In this document: positions 14,712 to 22,460 of the stretch, piece by piece
Position numbering within the stretch: position 1 is the first letter of the stretch
How the letters are laid out: every line of letters starts with the position of its first letter
Origin: JAAYBQ01 sp035403465
Lineage (GTDB): Bacteria; Spirochaetota; UBA4802; UBA5550
Length of the DNA: 24,491 bases
Reading direction: 5' to 3'
Assembly (NCBI GenBank): GCA_035403465.1
Contig: DAONFG010000046.1
Span: 1 to 24,491 of the forward strand
Notes under the pieces: generated by a model
What the model was told of the DNA's origin: nothing
The model's input: only the letters and a program-made list of their open reading frames with translations
Database searches by the model: none
Program-made: the position numbers and the translations under genes

Positions 14712-15785
14712 ATGAAGATAGCAGTAGGCATGAGCGGCGGTGTTGATTCATCTGTTGCCGCGTTATTACTTAAAGAACAGGGGCATGAAGTTATTGGATT
14801 ATCAATGTCACTCTGGGACGGCGCAGACTCACCCTCTTCGCACAGGAGAAATGCCTGCTATGGCCCTGACGAAAAAATGGATATAGCGGAGGCTGAACAA
14901 ATCTGCAGGATACTTGGAATTCCTTTTCAGGTGATTGACTGCTCAGGACAATACCGCGAAAAGGTCCTTACCTACTTCCGCGAAGAATATCTTTCAGCAA
15001 GGACACCCAATCCCTGTGTTGTATGTAACCATAAAATAAAATTCGGAACCCTTCTATCCAAAGCCAGGTCTGCCGGTATGGAATTTGACATATTCGCGAC
15101 AGGACACTATGCCATTGTAGAATATGATGCTGATACAGGCCGCTACCTTCTGAAAAAAGGCAGAGATAGCAAAAAAGACCAGAGTTATTTTCTATACATG
15201 CTTTCCCAGGCTCAGTTACAGAAAGCGCTCTTTCCTCTTGGTACAATGACAAAGGATGAAGTCCGCAATATAGCGAAAGGAGCAGGGCTCCCTGTTTCTG
15301 CCAAAGAGGAGAGCCAGGACTTTTACGAAGGGAACTACAGGGACCTGCTGGATGTTAATGATACCGAAGGTGATATCGTCCATGTTGATGGACGGGTGCT
15401 GGGCAGGCATAAAGGAATATGGAACTATACCCCGGGTCAACGGAGGGGACTGTCTGTTTCCAACCCTGAACCTTTGTATGTTGTCAAACTCGACGGCAGA
15501 TATAACCGTGTTATAGTTGGCACAAAAGACGACACTCTTGTCTCATCATTTACGGTCAGGGATGTCAACTGGATAGCTATTCATAAAATCAGCAGAAAAT
15601 TCACTGCTGCAGTAAAAACAAGATACGCACAGACTGAAATGCAATCTGATATTGATATGACCAATCCGTTCAACGTCAGGGTTACACCATATGAAAAAAT
15701 TGAATCGGTTTCGCCTGGTCAGTCTGCTGTTTTCTATGACGGGGATGTTATTATCGGCGGCGGAATAATTGAGAAGGTAAGCTGA
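14712..15785 (+). CDS. mnmA: MnmA-family tRNA 2-thiouridylase lacking the second catalytic cysteine
   Basis: This 357-residue protein is of full MnmA length. The P-loop SGGVDSS (8-14) activates the tRNA uridine as adenylate. RTPNPCVVCNHKIKF holds C102 and C105, with C105 at the place of the E. coli C102 nucleophile. GHYA and KDQSYFLY are conserved, and the C-terminal GQSAVFYDGDVIIGGGII is typical. In E. coli the persulfide cysteine C199 sits in GICFIG. Here the segment reads KEESQDFYEGNYRDLL, with Phe/Tyr and no Cys. The CxxC may instead hold an Fe-S cluster or serve alone. No strong ribosome binding site is seen. It is followed after one base by thiF. Confidence 0.85.
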   Translation: MKIAVGMSGGVDSSVAALLLKEQGHEVIGLSMSLWDGADSPSSHRRNACYGPDEKMDIAEAEQICRILGIPFQVIDCSGQYREKVLTYFREEYLSARTPNPCVVCNHKIKFGTLLSKARSAGMEFDIFATGHYAIVEYDADTGRYLLKKGRDSKKDQSYFLYMLSQAQLQKALFPLGTMTKDEVRNIAKGAGLPVSAKEESQDFYEGNYRDLLDVNDTEGDIVHVDGRVLGRHKGIWNYTPGQRRGLSVSNPEPLYVVKLDGRYNRVIVGTKDDTLVSSFTVRDVNWIAIHKISRKFTAAVKTRYAQTEMQSDIDMTNPFNVRVTPYEKIESVSPGQSAVFYDGDVIIGGGIIEKVS

Positions 15786-15786
15786 C

Positions 15787-16821
15787 ATGATCAGGAACAA
15801 TACAAACGACAGGTACTACAAGCAGACACTCCTTCCCCAGATCGGGGCAGACGGGCAGGAAAAACTCCGCAACTCAAGTGTTGTAATTGCCGGCTGCGGC
15901 GCACTTGGAACATCACTGGCAAATATTATGGTAAGGTCAGGTGTGGGAAACGTGAAGATCATTGACCGTGACTACATTGAATATGACAACCTGCCAAGGC
16001 AGCTTCTCTTTGATGAGGAGGATATCGGAAGAGGACTCCCCAAGGCCGTGGCTGCTGCAGACAAACTCCGAAAAATAAACTCCGCGGTTACAATTGAGCC
16101 GATCGTGGCGGATATAAATCCTTCAAACATTGAAGGATTGTTCCATGGAACAGACCTTGTTCTTGATGGAACCGATAATTTTGAAACACGATTCCTGATG
16201 AACGAAGCCTGTGACAAACTGAAAATACCATGGGTATACGCAGGTGTTGTATCCACTTACGGCATGATATATACAACGATACCGGGTAAAACACCCTGCC
16301 TTAACTGCTTCATAAACCAGATGCCTGCACCTGGCAGCTTTGCAACATGTGCCACAACCGGTGTTTTGAATACCGCTGTAAACATGGTAACCTCGATCGA
16401 AGCCACAGAGGGTCTGAAGGTGCTGGTTGGAGCTGATAATTCACTCTCTGAAAAGCTTACATACGTCGATGTGTGGCACGGAATATATAAATCATTCACA
16501 ATAAAGAAAGGGGATGAACCATGCCATGTGTGCGATAATCACAGGTATGAATATCTGAAGGCCGACAGAGAGATGCAGGTCATATCTCTCTGCGGTCAGA
16601 ATTCTGTGCAGGTAACACCGGTCGGAGTAAACAGAATTGATTACGCTGAACTCGCTTCAAAACTTAAACCTTCAGGTGAAGTGAATTACAACACGCATAT
16701 GATGAAATTTATTTCTCAGCTGTATGAGTTCACAATATTCCCTGACGGAAGGACAATAATAAAGGGTGTATCTGAAGAAATTTCAGCGAAGGCGCTCTAC
16801 ACAAAATATATTGGCCTGTAA
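15787..16821 (+). CDS. thiF: ThiF/MoeB-family E1-like adenylyltransferase
   Basis: This 344-residue enzyme adenylates the C-terminal glycine of a ubiquitin-like sulfur carrier (ThiS, MoaD or similar). GCGALGTS (36-43) is the ATP-binding loop and DGTDNFETRF is conserved. C171/C174 and C246/C249 form the structural zinc site. C188 (TCATTGV) is the likely catalytic cysteine. Instead of a rhodanese domain, residues about 265-344 form the C-terminal domain seen in Bacillus ThiF-type proteins (VSEEISAKALYTKYIG). No ThiS or MoaD is encoded in the window, so the carrier must lie elsewhere. It lies between mnmA-like and sufS-like genes with gaps of one and two bases. Confidence 0.87.
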   Translation: MIRNNTNDRYYKQTLLPQIGADGQEKLRNSSVVIAGCGALGTSLANIMVRSGVGNVKIIDRDYIEYDNLPRQLLFDEEDIGRGLPKAVAAADKLRKINSAVTIEPIVADINPSNIEGLFHGTDLVLDGTDNFETRFLMNEACDKLKIPWVYAGVVSTYGMIYTTIPGKTPCLNCFINQMPAPGSFATCATTGVLNTAVNMVTSIEATEGLKVLVGADNSLSEKLTYVDVWHGIYKSFTIKKGDEPCHVCDNHRYEYLKADREMQVISLCGQNSVQVTPVGVNRIDYAELASKLKPSGEVNYNTHMMKFISQLYEFTIFPDGRTIIKGVSEEISAKALYTKYIGL

Positions 16822-16823
16822 CA

Positions 16824-18113
16824 ATGATTGATGTAACACAGATCCGCAAAGATTTCCCATACCTGGCTAATCAGGTAAACGGAAAAAAACGCATATATCT
16901 TGACAGTGCGGCAACTACCCAGAAACCGTTACAGGTTTTACAGACAATAAATGATATTTACTCAAACTATAATGCACCGGTAAACAGGTCGGCCTCTTCA
17001 GCAGGGAACATTGCCAGTTCATTATACATGCAGGCCCATGAAAACGCGGCACGCTTTATAAATGCCGCGTCATATAAAGAAATCATATTCACAAAAAACA
17101 GCACTGAAGCTGTTAACCTCGTGTCATATTCGCTGATTAATAGTAAAGAAAAAACTGTCGGACTCGTCTTCGGGGATGAGATTATACTCCCTGTTTCTGA
17201 GCATCACTCAGACTTTCTACCATGGACTGGACTGGCGGAGAGCGCCGGAATAACAATTAAATACACCAGTATTACCCCTGCGGGTGAGGTTATCCCTGAA
17301 GAGATCATGAATGCCATAACAAAAAAGACAAAACTGGTATTATGTTCGCACGTGAGCAATGTCCTCGGTATAATCAATCCAGTAAAAGAGATAGCTTCAA
17401 TAGCACATGATGCCGGCGCACTCTTCCTGGTCGATGCAACCCAGACTGTGCCTCATATGCCCGTTAATGTTAAGGATATCGGATGCGATTTTCTTGTTTT
17501 CTCGGGACACAAGATGCTGGGCCCGGCCGGCACGGGCGTGTTATACGGGAAGGAGAGTCTCCTTGAAAAAATGTCGCCTTTTATCAGGGGAGGCGGGATG
17601 GTTAAAACTGCAGGGAAAGGCTCTGCGCTTTGGAGCGACCTGCCGTGGAAATTCGAAGCGGGGACACCTGACATGTGCTCAGCAGTTGCCCTTACCGGTG
17701 CTGTTGATAAAAGTTCAGGCAAAAATTTTTATGGAGCAATGGACTACCTGTCAAAACTGGGGATGAAGAATGTTCACAGCTACGAACAGTATCTCTGCAA
17801 ATATGCACTGGAAAGGTTATGTGCCATTAATGAAATAACTCTCTACGGAGATGACAGTCCCGGAAACAGGTGCGGTATTATTTCCATGAACATCATTAAA
17901 AACCGGGAAACCATTGATCCCCACATCATCGCTGAATTCCTGGCTGATGACGGTATCGAAGTCCGCGCAGGCGGGCATTGTGCATACCCGCTCATGGATG
18001 AACTTGGAGTAACAGGAACATTGCGGGTAAGCTTTTACATATATAATACGACAGATGAGATCGATGTATTCATCGATTCAATAAAGGATATTATCACAAA
18101 CAGGCTGCTGTAA
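16824..18113 (+). CDS. SufS-like cysteine desulfurase (class V aminotransferase)
   Basis: This 429-residue PLP enzyme takes sulfur from cysteine as an enzyme-bound persulfide. K230 in FSGHKMLGPAGTGVLYG binds PLP, H127/H128 in SEHHSD are conserved, and C386 in RAGGHCAYPLM is the persulfide cysteine of the SufS group. DSAATTQKP near the N-terminus is typical. The segment after it (NAPVNRSASSAGNIAS) departs from the common HRGVH pattern, so it may be a specialised desulfurase. It is tightly coupled to thiF upstream (two-base gap) and precedes fdhD by 25 bases, pointing to dedicated sulfur supply for neighbours. No SufU, SufE or scaffold gene is nearby. Confidence 0.88.
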   Translation: MIDVTQIRKDFPYLANQVNGKKRIYLDSAATTQKPLQVLQTINDIYSNYNAPVNRSASSAGNIASSLYMQAHENAARFINAASYKEIIFTKNSTEAVNLVSYSLINSKEKTVGLVFGDEIILPVSEHHSDFLPWTGLAESAGITIKYTSITPAGEVIPEEIMNAITKKTKLVLCSHVSNVLGIINPVKEIASIAHDAGALFLVDATQTVPHMPVNVKDIGCDFLVFSGHKMLGPAGTGVLYGKESLLEKMSPFIRGGGMVKTAGKGSALWSDLPWKFEAGTPDMCSAVALTGAVDKSSGKNFYGAMDYLSKLGMKNVHSYEQYLCKYALERLCAINEITLYGDDSPGNRCGIISMNIIKNRETIDPHIIAEFLADDGIEVRAGGHCAYPLMDELGVTGTLRVSFYIYNTTDEIDVFIDSIKDIITNRLL

Positions 18114-18138
18114 AGATGCTGGCCGCAGGGACAGGAAA

Positions 18139-18933
18139 ATGGAAACAGGAAAAATATTCGAATCACGGAACGTAAAAAAATTCAGGAAGGGGATTATCTC
18201 ACGGGAGGAGGATTTTATTGTAAACGAGACGCCGCTTACTGTAATGCTGAATAATGAAGAGTTAGCCACACTTGTCTGTTCACCGGTTGCCGAGAAGGAA
18301 CTTGTTATTGGTTTTCTTGCAGGCGAAGGTATTATACAGAGTCCCGGAGATATTAAAGAATATTTTTACCGCGAACAGCAGGGTGTTGTCTGGGTAGAAA
18401 CAGTTAATCCCACTCCGCAGACTGATACATTCCTGTGCCGCAATTTTGCCAGCTGCTGCGGGAAAGGGAGGCCGCTGCTTTATTTCGTGAACGACCAGGA
18501 ACAGGTAATGCCGGTTAAAGGTGATGCAGTGTTTTCTTCTGACAGCCTGATCAGCCTGATGCGTGAATTCGAAAAGGAATCGGATATATTTAAAAAAACC
18601 GGCGGTGTCCACTCAGCAGCGCTTGCAGATAATAACGGTATCATTATCAGGTTTGAGGATATCGGTCGACACAATGCGCTGGACCGTATAATGGGCCACA
18701 CATTCCTGAACAGCATAGATACATCGGACAAGGCCGTTCTCCTGAGCGGGCGCATTGCCTCGGAAATGCTTATTAAGGCAGCACGGATAGGTACGCCTGT
18801 TGTTATATCCCGCTCCGCGCCGACCGGGCTTGCAATTGATTACGCTGTTCAGTATGGAATCACCATAGCAGGTTTTGTCCGCGGCGACAGCTTTAATCTA
18901 TACTGTCATGAAAGCAGGATAGCAGATGCATAA
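18139..18933 (+). CDS. fdhD: FdhD, sulfur-transfer protein for formate dehydrogenase
   Basis: This 264-residue protein of the FdhD family passes sulfur from a cysteine desulfurase to the molybdenum or tungsten cofactor of formate dehydrogenase. Conserved blocks are VIGFLAGEGII, KTGGVHSAAL, FEDIGRHNALDRIMGH and SRSAPTGLAI. The E. coli C121xxC124 pair is replaced by adjacent C106-C107 in ASCCGKG, close to the CGKG form of clostridial-type members. No formate dehydrogenase lies in the window. It is the last gene of the run and converges on the alpha/beta hydrolase gene 19 bases away. Being next to a desulfurase gene fits its role. Confidence 0.92.
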   Translation: METGKIFESRNVKKFRKGIISREEDFIVNETPLTVMLNNEELATLVCSPVAEKELVIGFLAGEGIIQSPGDIKEYFYREQQGVVWVETVNPTPQTDTFLCRNFASCCGKGRPLLYFVNDQEQVMPVKGDAVFSSDSLISLMREFEKESDIFKKTGGVHSAALADNNGIIIRFEDIGRHNALDRIMGHTFLNSIDTSDKAVLLSGRIASEMLIKAARIGTPVVISRSAPTGLAIDYAVQYGITIAGFVRGDSFNLYCHESRIADA

Positions 18934-18952
18934 TGACCAGCCACCCCATCTT

Positions 18953-19903
18953 TCAGATATAAGCACTTACATTAACAAATGTATTCCGTCTTAAAAAGTG
19001 AATAATTACGGGATTAACAATTTCAGGCCTTTCATAATGCGGCAGGTGACCTGCCTTGTATACAACGAATATTTCGGGGCTTATAAGTGAATCAAGCTTT
19101 GCGATTCCATGCAGGCTGAGTGTCTTATCCTCATTGCCCCATATAAGAAGCGCGGGGATTTTGTTTTCCTTAATCGAAAGATAATAAGGCCCGGGATCAT
19201 GATTTAAAAAATTCCTCAGTGTTGAAAAAATTGCATGTCTGAAACCATTATATATCATCTGCTCCCTGTACCTGTCCGGCCAATCCGGAAATTTGTCCGG
19301 CTCATAAAAATCCTGAAGCTGTAATTCGGAATAACCCGGATGATAGAAAGAATACTCTACCAGCCGTCCTATGAACGGGATACGCCTTATCCCTATTTTA
19401 ACCTGTTCATGCACCGGGTCTATAAGCACAATACTTTCCACAATGTGCGGGTATGCCCTGGCAAAAGCAGCAGCGACAGCCCCGCCCATTGATGTGCCGA
19501 CTATACTTATTTTACCATTGACGCCTGCCTCTTTGAGCAGTTCGTATATCTGGCGGACAAAAAGTCTGCTGTTATATGCGGTGCGCGGTCTGTCCGAGAG
19601 GCCCCTCCCGTACATATCGTATCGGATGACCCTGAACCCGCTTTCAGCTAACGGACTGAAAGTTTTATCCCACATGTAGGAAGGCACTGAAAAGCCATGT
19701 ACCAGGAGTACAACCGGATTTGTTTCATCGCCATCTATTTCGAAATATGTGCGCCCGCCTGAAAGACTCAAAAAACGGCCCGTCAAATTCTCACTGCCAA
19801 CAATTTCAATCTCCGCATATTCTGTGTTTAAAACAAAAGCTTGAATTATTACAAACAGCAGAAATAACGCAGCAGCAACTGACATACCTGCAAAAAATAT
19901 CAT
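18953..19903 (-). CDS. Membrane-anchored alpha/beta hydrolase
   Basis: This 316-residue protein starts with a hydrophobic helix (about 3-26) that could be a signal anchor. The alpha/beta-hydrolase fold follows, with the LLVHGF oxyanion loop and nucleophile S138 in GTSMGG. The likely acid is D259 (GNEDKTL) and the likely base H286 (AGHLPHYERPE). The substrate is unknown; esters or lipids are likely, and it probably faces the periplasm. Its ATG overlaps the pdxT stop by four bases (ATGA) with AGGAG inside the end of pdxT, so it is translated from the pdxST message despite having no evident link to vitamin B6. Confidence 0.85.
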   Translation of the reverse strand: MIFFAGMSVAAALFLLFVIIQAFVLNTEYAEIEIVGSENLTGRFLSLSGGRTYFEIDGDETNPVVLLVHGFSVPSYMWDKTFSPLAESGFRVIRYDMYGRGLSDRPRTAYNSRLFVRQIYELLKEAGVNGKISIVGTSMGGAVAAAFARAYPHIVESIVLIDPVHEQVKIGIRRIPFIGRLVEYSFYHPGYSELQLQDFYEPDKFPDWPDRYREQMIYNGFRHAIFSTLRNFLNHDPGPYYLSIKENKIPALLIWGNEDKTLSLHGIAKLDSLISPEIFVVYKAGHLPHYERPEIVNPVIIHFLRRNTFVNVSAYI

Positions 19904-20523
19904 ACATTACTCCTGTTAAAAAACTGTCGCCCCTCTGAAACCTGGACTGCGGAAATAAAAAGCGAATGTACCCTCAGATCATCAGTAAGCTCCGGGTGAA
20001 AGCTCGCCGCGAACAGGTTCCCCTGCCGTACCATAACAGGCACACCTCCATATGATGCCAGGATCTCTACACTACCCCATGTATAAGTAATCCTGGGCGC
20101 ACGAATAAAAACAGCTTTCATAGCATTCCCTGCTAATCCTTTAACTTGCAAACCGGTTTCGAAGCTGTCGATCTGCCTGCCGTAGGCATTCCTCTCAACT
20201 GCTATATCCATAGCACCAATCAGTGGCTGCTCCATTCCCTGCACTGATTTAGCAAGAAGGATCATACCCGCGCATGTACCGAAAACCGCCATCCCCTCAC
20301 CTATACGCTTCTTTACAGGAATTATGAGGTTGTTTTTAACAATCAGCTTCCCTATAGTTGTACTCTCCCCGCCTGGAATTATAAGGCTGTCTGAAGAGTC
20401 AAGGTCAGCAGCAGTTCGGACCTCTATTGCCCTGGCGCCGAGCCTGCGGATAGCATCAATATGCTTGTGATAAGCACCCTGCATTGCAAGGACACCTACT
20501 GTTCTGTTTTTTACAAGGTTCAT
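19900..20523 (-). CDS. pdxT: PdxT, glutaminase subunit of PLP synthase
   Basis: This 207-residue class I glutaminase frees ammonia from glutamine and passes it to PdxS for pyridoxal 5'-phosphate synthesis. GVLAMQGAYHKH, IPGGESTT and C84 in FGTCAGMI are the standard motifs. H176 and E178 (SFHPELTDD) complete the triad. The ATG immediately follows the pdxS TAG stop, with no gap. Length is slightly above the usual 190-200 residues. Confidence 0.95.
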   Translation of the reverse strand: MNLVKNRTVGVLAMQGAYHKHIDAIRRLGARAIEVRTAADLDSSDSLIIPGGESTTIGKLIVKNNLIIPVKKRIGEGMAVFGTCAGMILLAKSVQGMEQPLIGAMDIAVERNAYGRQIDSFETGLQVKGLAGNAMKAVFIRAPRITYTWGSVEILASYGGVPVMVRQGNLFAASFHPELTDDLRVHSLFISAVQVSEGRQFFNRSNV

Positions 20524-21429
20524 CTACCACCCCCGCGCAGCAAACCTGTCTGTATCTTTAAGCTGCGGCATACCTATACCGGTCATCGGCTCACCTATGT
20601 CTCTTGAAATCTCAGCAAGCTTTGCAGGGTCATTATAGTATGTGACTGCCTCAACTATTGCCTGTGCCCGCGCTGCCGGATTTCCGGACTTGAATATTCC
20701 AGATCCGACAAAGACAGATTCAGCGCCGAGGTGTATCATGAGTGCGGCGTCTGCCGGAGTCGCCACACCGCCCGCGGAAAAATTCGGAACAGGAAGCCTG
20801 CCGATCCGTACGGTCTGAACAACCAGATCATATGGTGCACCCAGTTCTTTAGCTGCTGTCATGAGTTCCTCTTCGGGGAGAAAACTTATTCTCCTTATAT
20901 CATCCTTTAATGTCCTCATGTGACGCACAGCCTCGACAACATCACCCGTGCCTGCTTCACCCTTTGTTCGGATCATGGCTGCACCTTCACCTATTCTCCG
21001 GAGCGCTTCACCAAGATCGCGGCATCCGCAAACGAACGGCACCTTGAACTGGTGTTTACTGATATGGAACCTGTCATCTGCCGGTGTGAGCACCTCACTT
21101 TCATCAATGAAGTCAACCCCGAGCGATTCAAGAATCTGCGCCTCGACAAAATGACCTATACGGCACTTTGCCATGACAGGAATTGTTACAGCCTCCTGTA
21201 TCCTTATGATCAGTTCAGGATCGGACATCCTGGCAACACCGCCTGCAGCCCGGATATCCGCAGGCACCCTTTCAAGTGCCATGACAGCTGCTGCACCCGC
21301 ATCCTCTGCAATCCTTGCATGTTCAGGTGTAACAACATCCATGATGACTCCGCCTTTAAGCATCTCCGCAAGGCCCACTTTTGTTTTAAAATTAATTTCA
21401 TTATTTCCATGTAACCTGTTATCACTCAT
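20524..21429 (-). CDS. pdxS: PdxS, synthase subunit of PLP synthase
   Basis: This 301-residue barrel protein builds pyridoxal 5'-phosphate from ribose 5-phosphate, glyceraldehyde 3-phosphate and ammonia, as part of a dodecamer with PdxT. Catalytic residues are visible: D31 (GGVIMDVVTPEHA), K88 (MAKCRIGH) and K156 (MIRTKGEAGTGD). The phosphate-binding GGVATPADAALM and FVGSGIFKS loops are intact. AGGGG precedes the ATG. It follows the DUF2325 gene by 25 bases. Its product is the cofactor for CysM, MetY, CysK and the desulfurase encoded nearby. Confidence 0.96.
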   Translation of the reverse strand: MSDNRLHGNNEINFKTKVGLAEMLKGGVIMDVVTPEHARIAEDAGAAAVMALERVPADIRAAGGVARMSDPELIIRIQEAVTIPVMAKCRIGHFVEAQILESLGVDFIDESEVLTPADDRFHISKHQFKVPFVCGCRDLGEALRRIGEGAAMIRTKGEAGTGDVVEAVRHMRTLKDDIRRISFLPEEELMTAAKELGAPYDLVVQTVRIGRLPVPNFSAGGVATPADAALMIHLGAESVFVGSGIFKSGNPAARAQAIVEAVTYYNDPAKLAEISRDIGEPMTGIGMPQLKDTDRFAARGW

Positions 21430-21454
21430 ACATTACCCCTTGTATCTTTTATTT

Positions 21455-21775
21455 TCATTTACCGTTGAAGTAATCCGGATTACGGTTAATCTTATCAAGG
21501 ATCTCCCTGAAGCCGCTCTGCCCAAGCCTGGGAATGACTACCGCGGGTTTCTGCTTTTGTTTTGCAATACGCTTGGCCATGTGTACACCGCCATGGCTGT
21601 TTATTGTTATCTGGATAATAACCAGCGAGGCCCTGTTTATAAGCCGCTGCATTTCAGCCGGTCCGCGGCCGCCTGTTCTTCCGGTATGATTTTCAAGAAT
21701 ATGCCCTGAAACTGATGCCATCTCCGCATATTTATAATCATTACGCTCAAGACCGCCAATAATCGCTATTCTCAT
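21455..21775 (-). CDS. DUF2325-family protein
   Basis: This 106-residue protein resembles the DUF2325 family: MRIAIIGGLERN at the start, a GHILENHTGRTGGRG segment, the ASLVIIQITINSHGGVHMAK core, then PAVVIPRLGQSG. The fold is probably Rossmann-like. Function is unknown. A strong GGAGGTG ribosome binding site precedes the ATG. It is the first gene of the minus-strand operon with pdxS, pdxT and the hydrolase, and sits directly behind the palindromic operator. Confidence 0.75.
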   Translation of the reverse strand: MRIAIIGGLERNDYKYAEMASVSGHILENHTGRTGGRGPAEMQRLINRASLVIIQITINSHGGVHMAKRIAKQKQKPAVVIPRLGQSGFREILDKINRNPDYFNGK

Positions 21776-21813
21776 GCTTCACCTCCGCCGTCCCGCTAAA
21801 TCTTGCAGAACCG

Positions 21814-21865
21814 GGTTTTAATTACTACTAAAATGATAGATTTAATCGTAATTAAAACCTGTCAA
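21814..21865 (-). promoter_or_regulatory. Palindromic operator and -35 for the DUF2325-pdxST operon
   Basis: A perfect inverted repeat GGTTTTAATTAC (21814-21825) and GTAATTAAAACC (21848-21859) directly abuts TTGACA read on the minus strand (21865-21860). The left side continues as TAATTACTACTAAA, then three differing bases and ATAG, matching 18 of 21 bases of the metY operator (11734-11754). The region also separates this operon from the divergent C_GCAxxG_C_C gene. Confidence 0.72.
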
Positions 21866-21904
21866 TAAATTTGTCTGTTTTTCAAAAAATTTTCAGTGTT
21901 TAGA

Positions 21905-21934
21905 TTGACTTTATTTATTCAACTTTGCTATATA
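21905..21934 (+). promoter_or_regulatory. Candidate promoter for the C_GCAxxG_C_C gene
   Basis: TTGACT (21905-21910) and TATATA (21929-21934) are separated by 18 bases and lie 40 bases upstream of the ATG. The palindrome ends 45 bases before the -35. Confidence 0.4.
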
Positions 21935-21974
21935 CATTATTGATAATTTTAATAATTATACGGGGTTACATTGA

Positions 21975-22421
21975 ATGAACACACAGGTAGACTTTAAAAA
22001 AATAAAAGAGACCGCCGAAAAATACTACAGGAATGGCGATTTCTACTGTTCAGAGGCAATTGTTAAAACAATTAAAGATGAATTTCAACTAGATATCTCT
22101 GATCATATCATCGCAGCAGCATCAGGTTTCCCGGTCGGAATGGGTGGTTCCGGTTGTACCTGCGGAGCAGTTTCAGGGGGTGTAATGGCTCTTGGACTTG
22201 TTTTTGGACGAACAGTTGCTAAAGACGAAAAGGTAAAAAATGCAATGGCACTTGCCAATGAATTACATGATCTCTTTAAAAAACGTCATAATAATCTCTG
22301 CTGCAGGGCTCTTACAAAAGGAATGGATCTTGGCTCACCGGAACACATGAAACAGTGCATATTTCTTACCGGTGAAGTTGCAGAGGAAGTAGCCAGGATA
22401 ATAGTCAGGGAATCTGTATAA
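21975..22421 (+). CDS. C_GCAxxG_C_C-family redox protein
   Basis: This 148-residue protein matches the C_GCAxxG_C_C family. C25 lies in FYCSEA, the GSGCTCGAVSGGVMALG block supplies C61 and C63, and C109/C110 plus C128 form the C-terminal cysteines. Such proteins are thought to be redox-active or metal-binding, often next to redox and metal genes. The exact function is not known. The ribosome binding site is weak (CGGGG). It diverges from the DUF2325-pdxST operon and may be affected by the same operator. Confidence 0.82.
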   Translation: MNTQVDFKKIKETAEKYYRNGDFYCSEAIVKTIKDEFQLDISDHIIAAASGFPVGMGGSGCTCGAVSGGVMALGLVFGRTVAKDEKVKNAMALANELHDLFKKRHNNLCCRALTKGMDLGSPEHMKQCIFLTGEVAEEVARIIVRESV

Positions 22422-22460
22422 ATAATGCACATTTAGAACACATATCACCTGACGTAATAA

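Noticed and set aside
18106..18134. Fusion of sufS-like and fdhD genes
   Set aside because: A clear stop ends the desulfurase and fdhD has its own ATG 25 bases on.
18139..18933. FdhD inactive because the CxxC pair is missing
   Set aside because: The ASCCGKG form keeps cysteines at this position and resembles other family members, so loss of function cannot be claimed.
20920..21414. 164-residue open frame antisense to pdxS
   Set aside because: It is a cysteine- and histidine-rich shadow of pdxS with no start signal.
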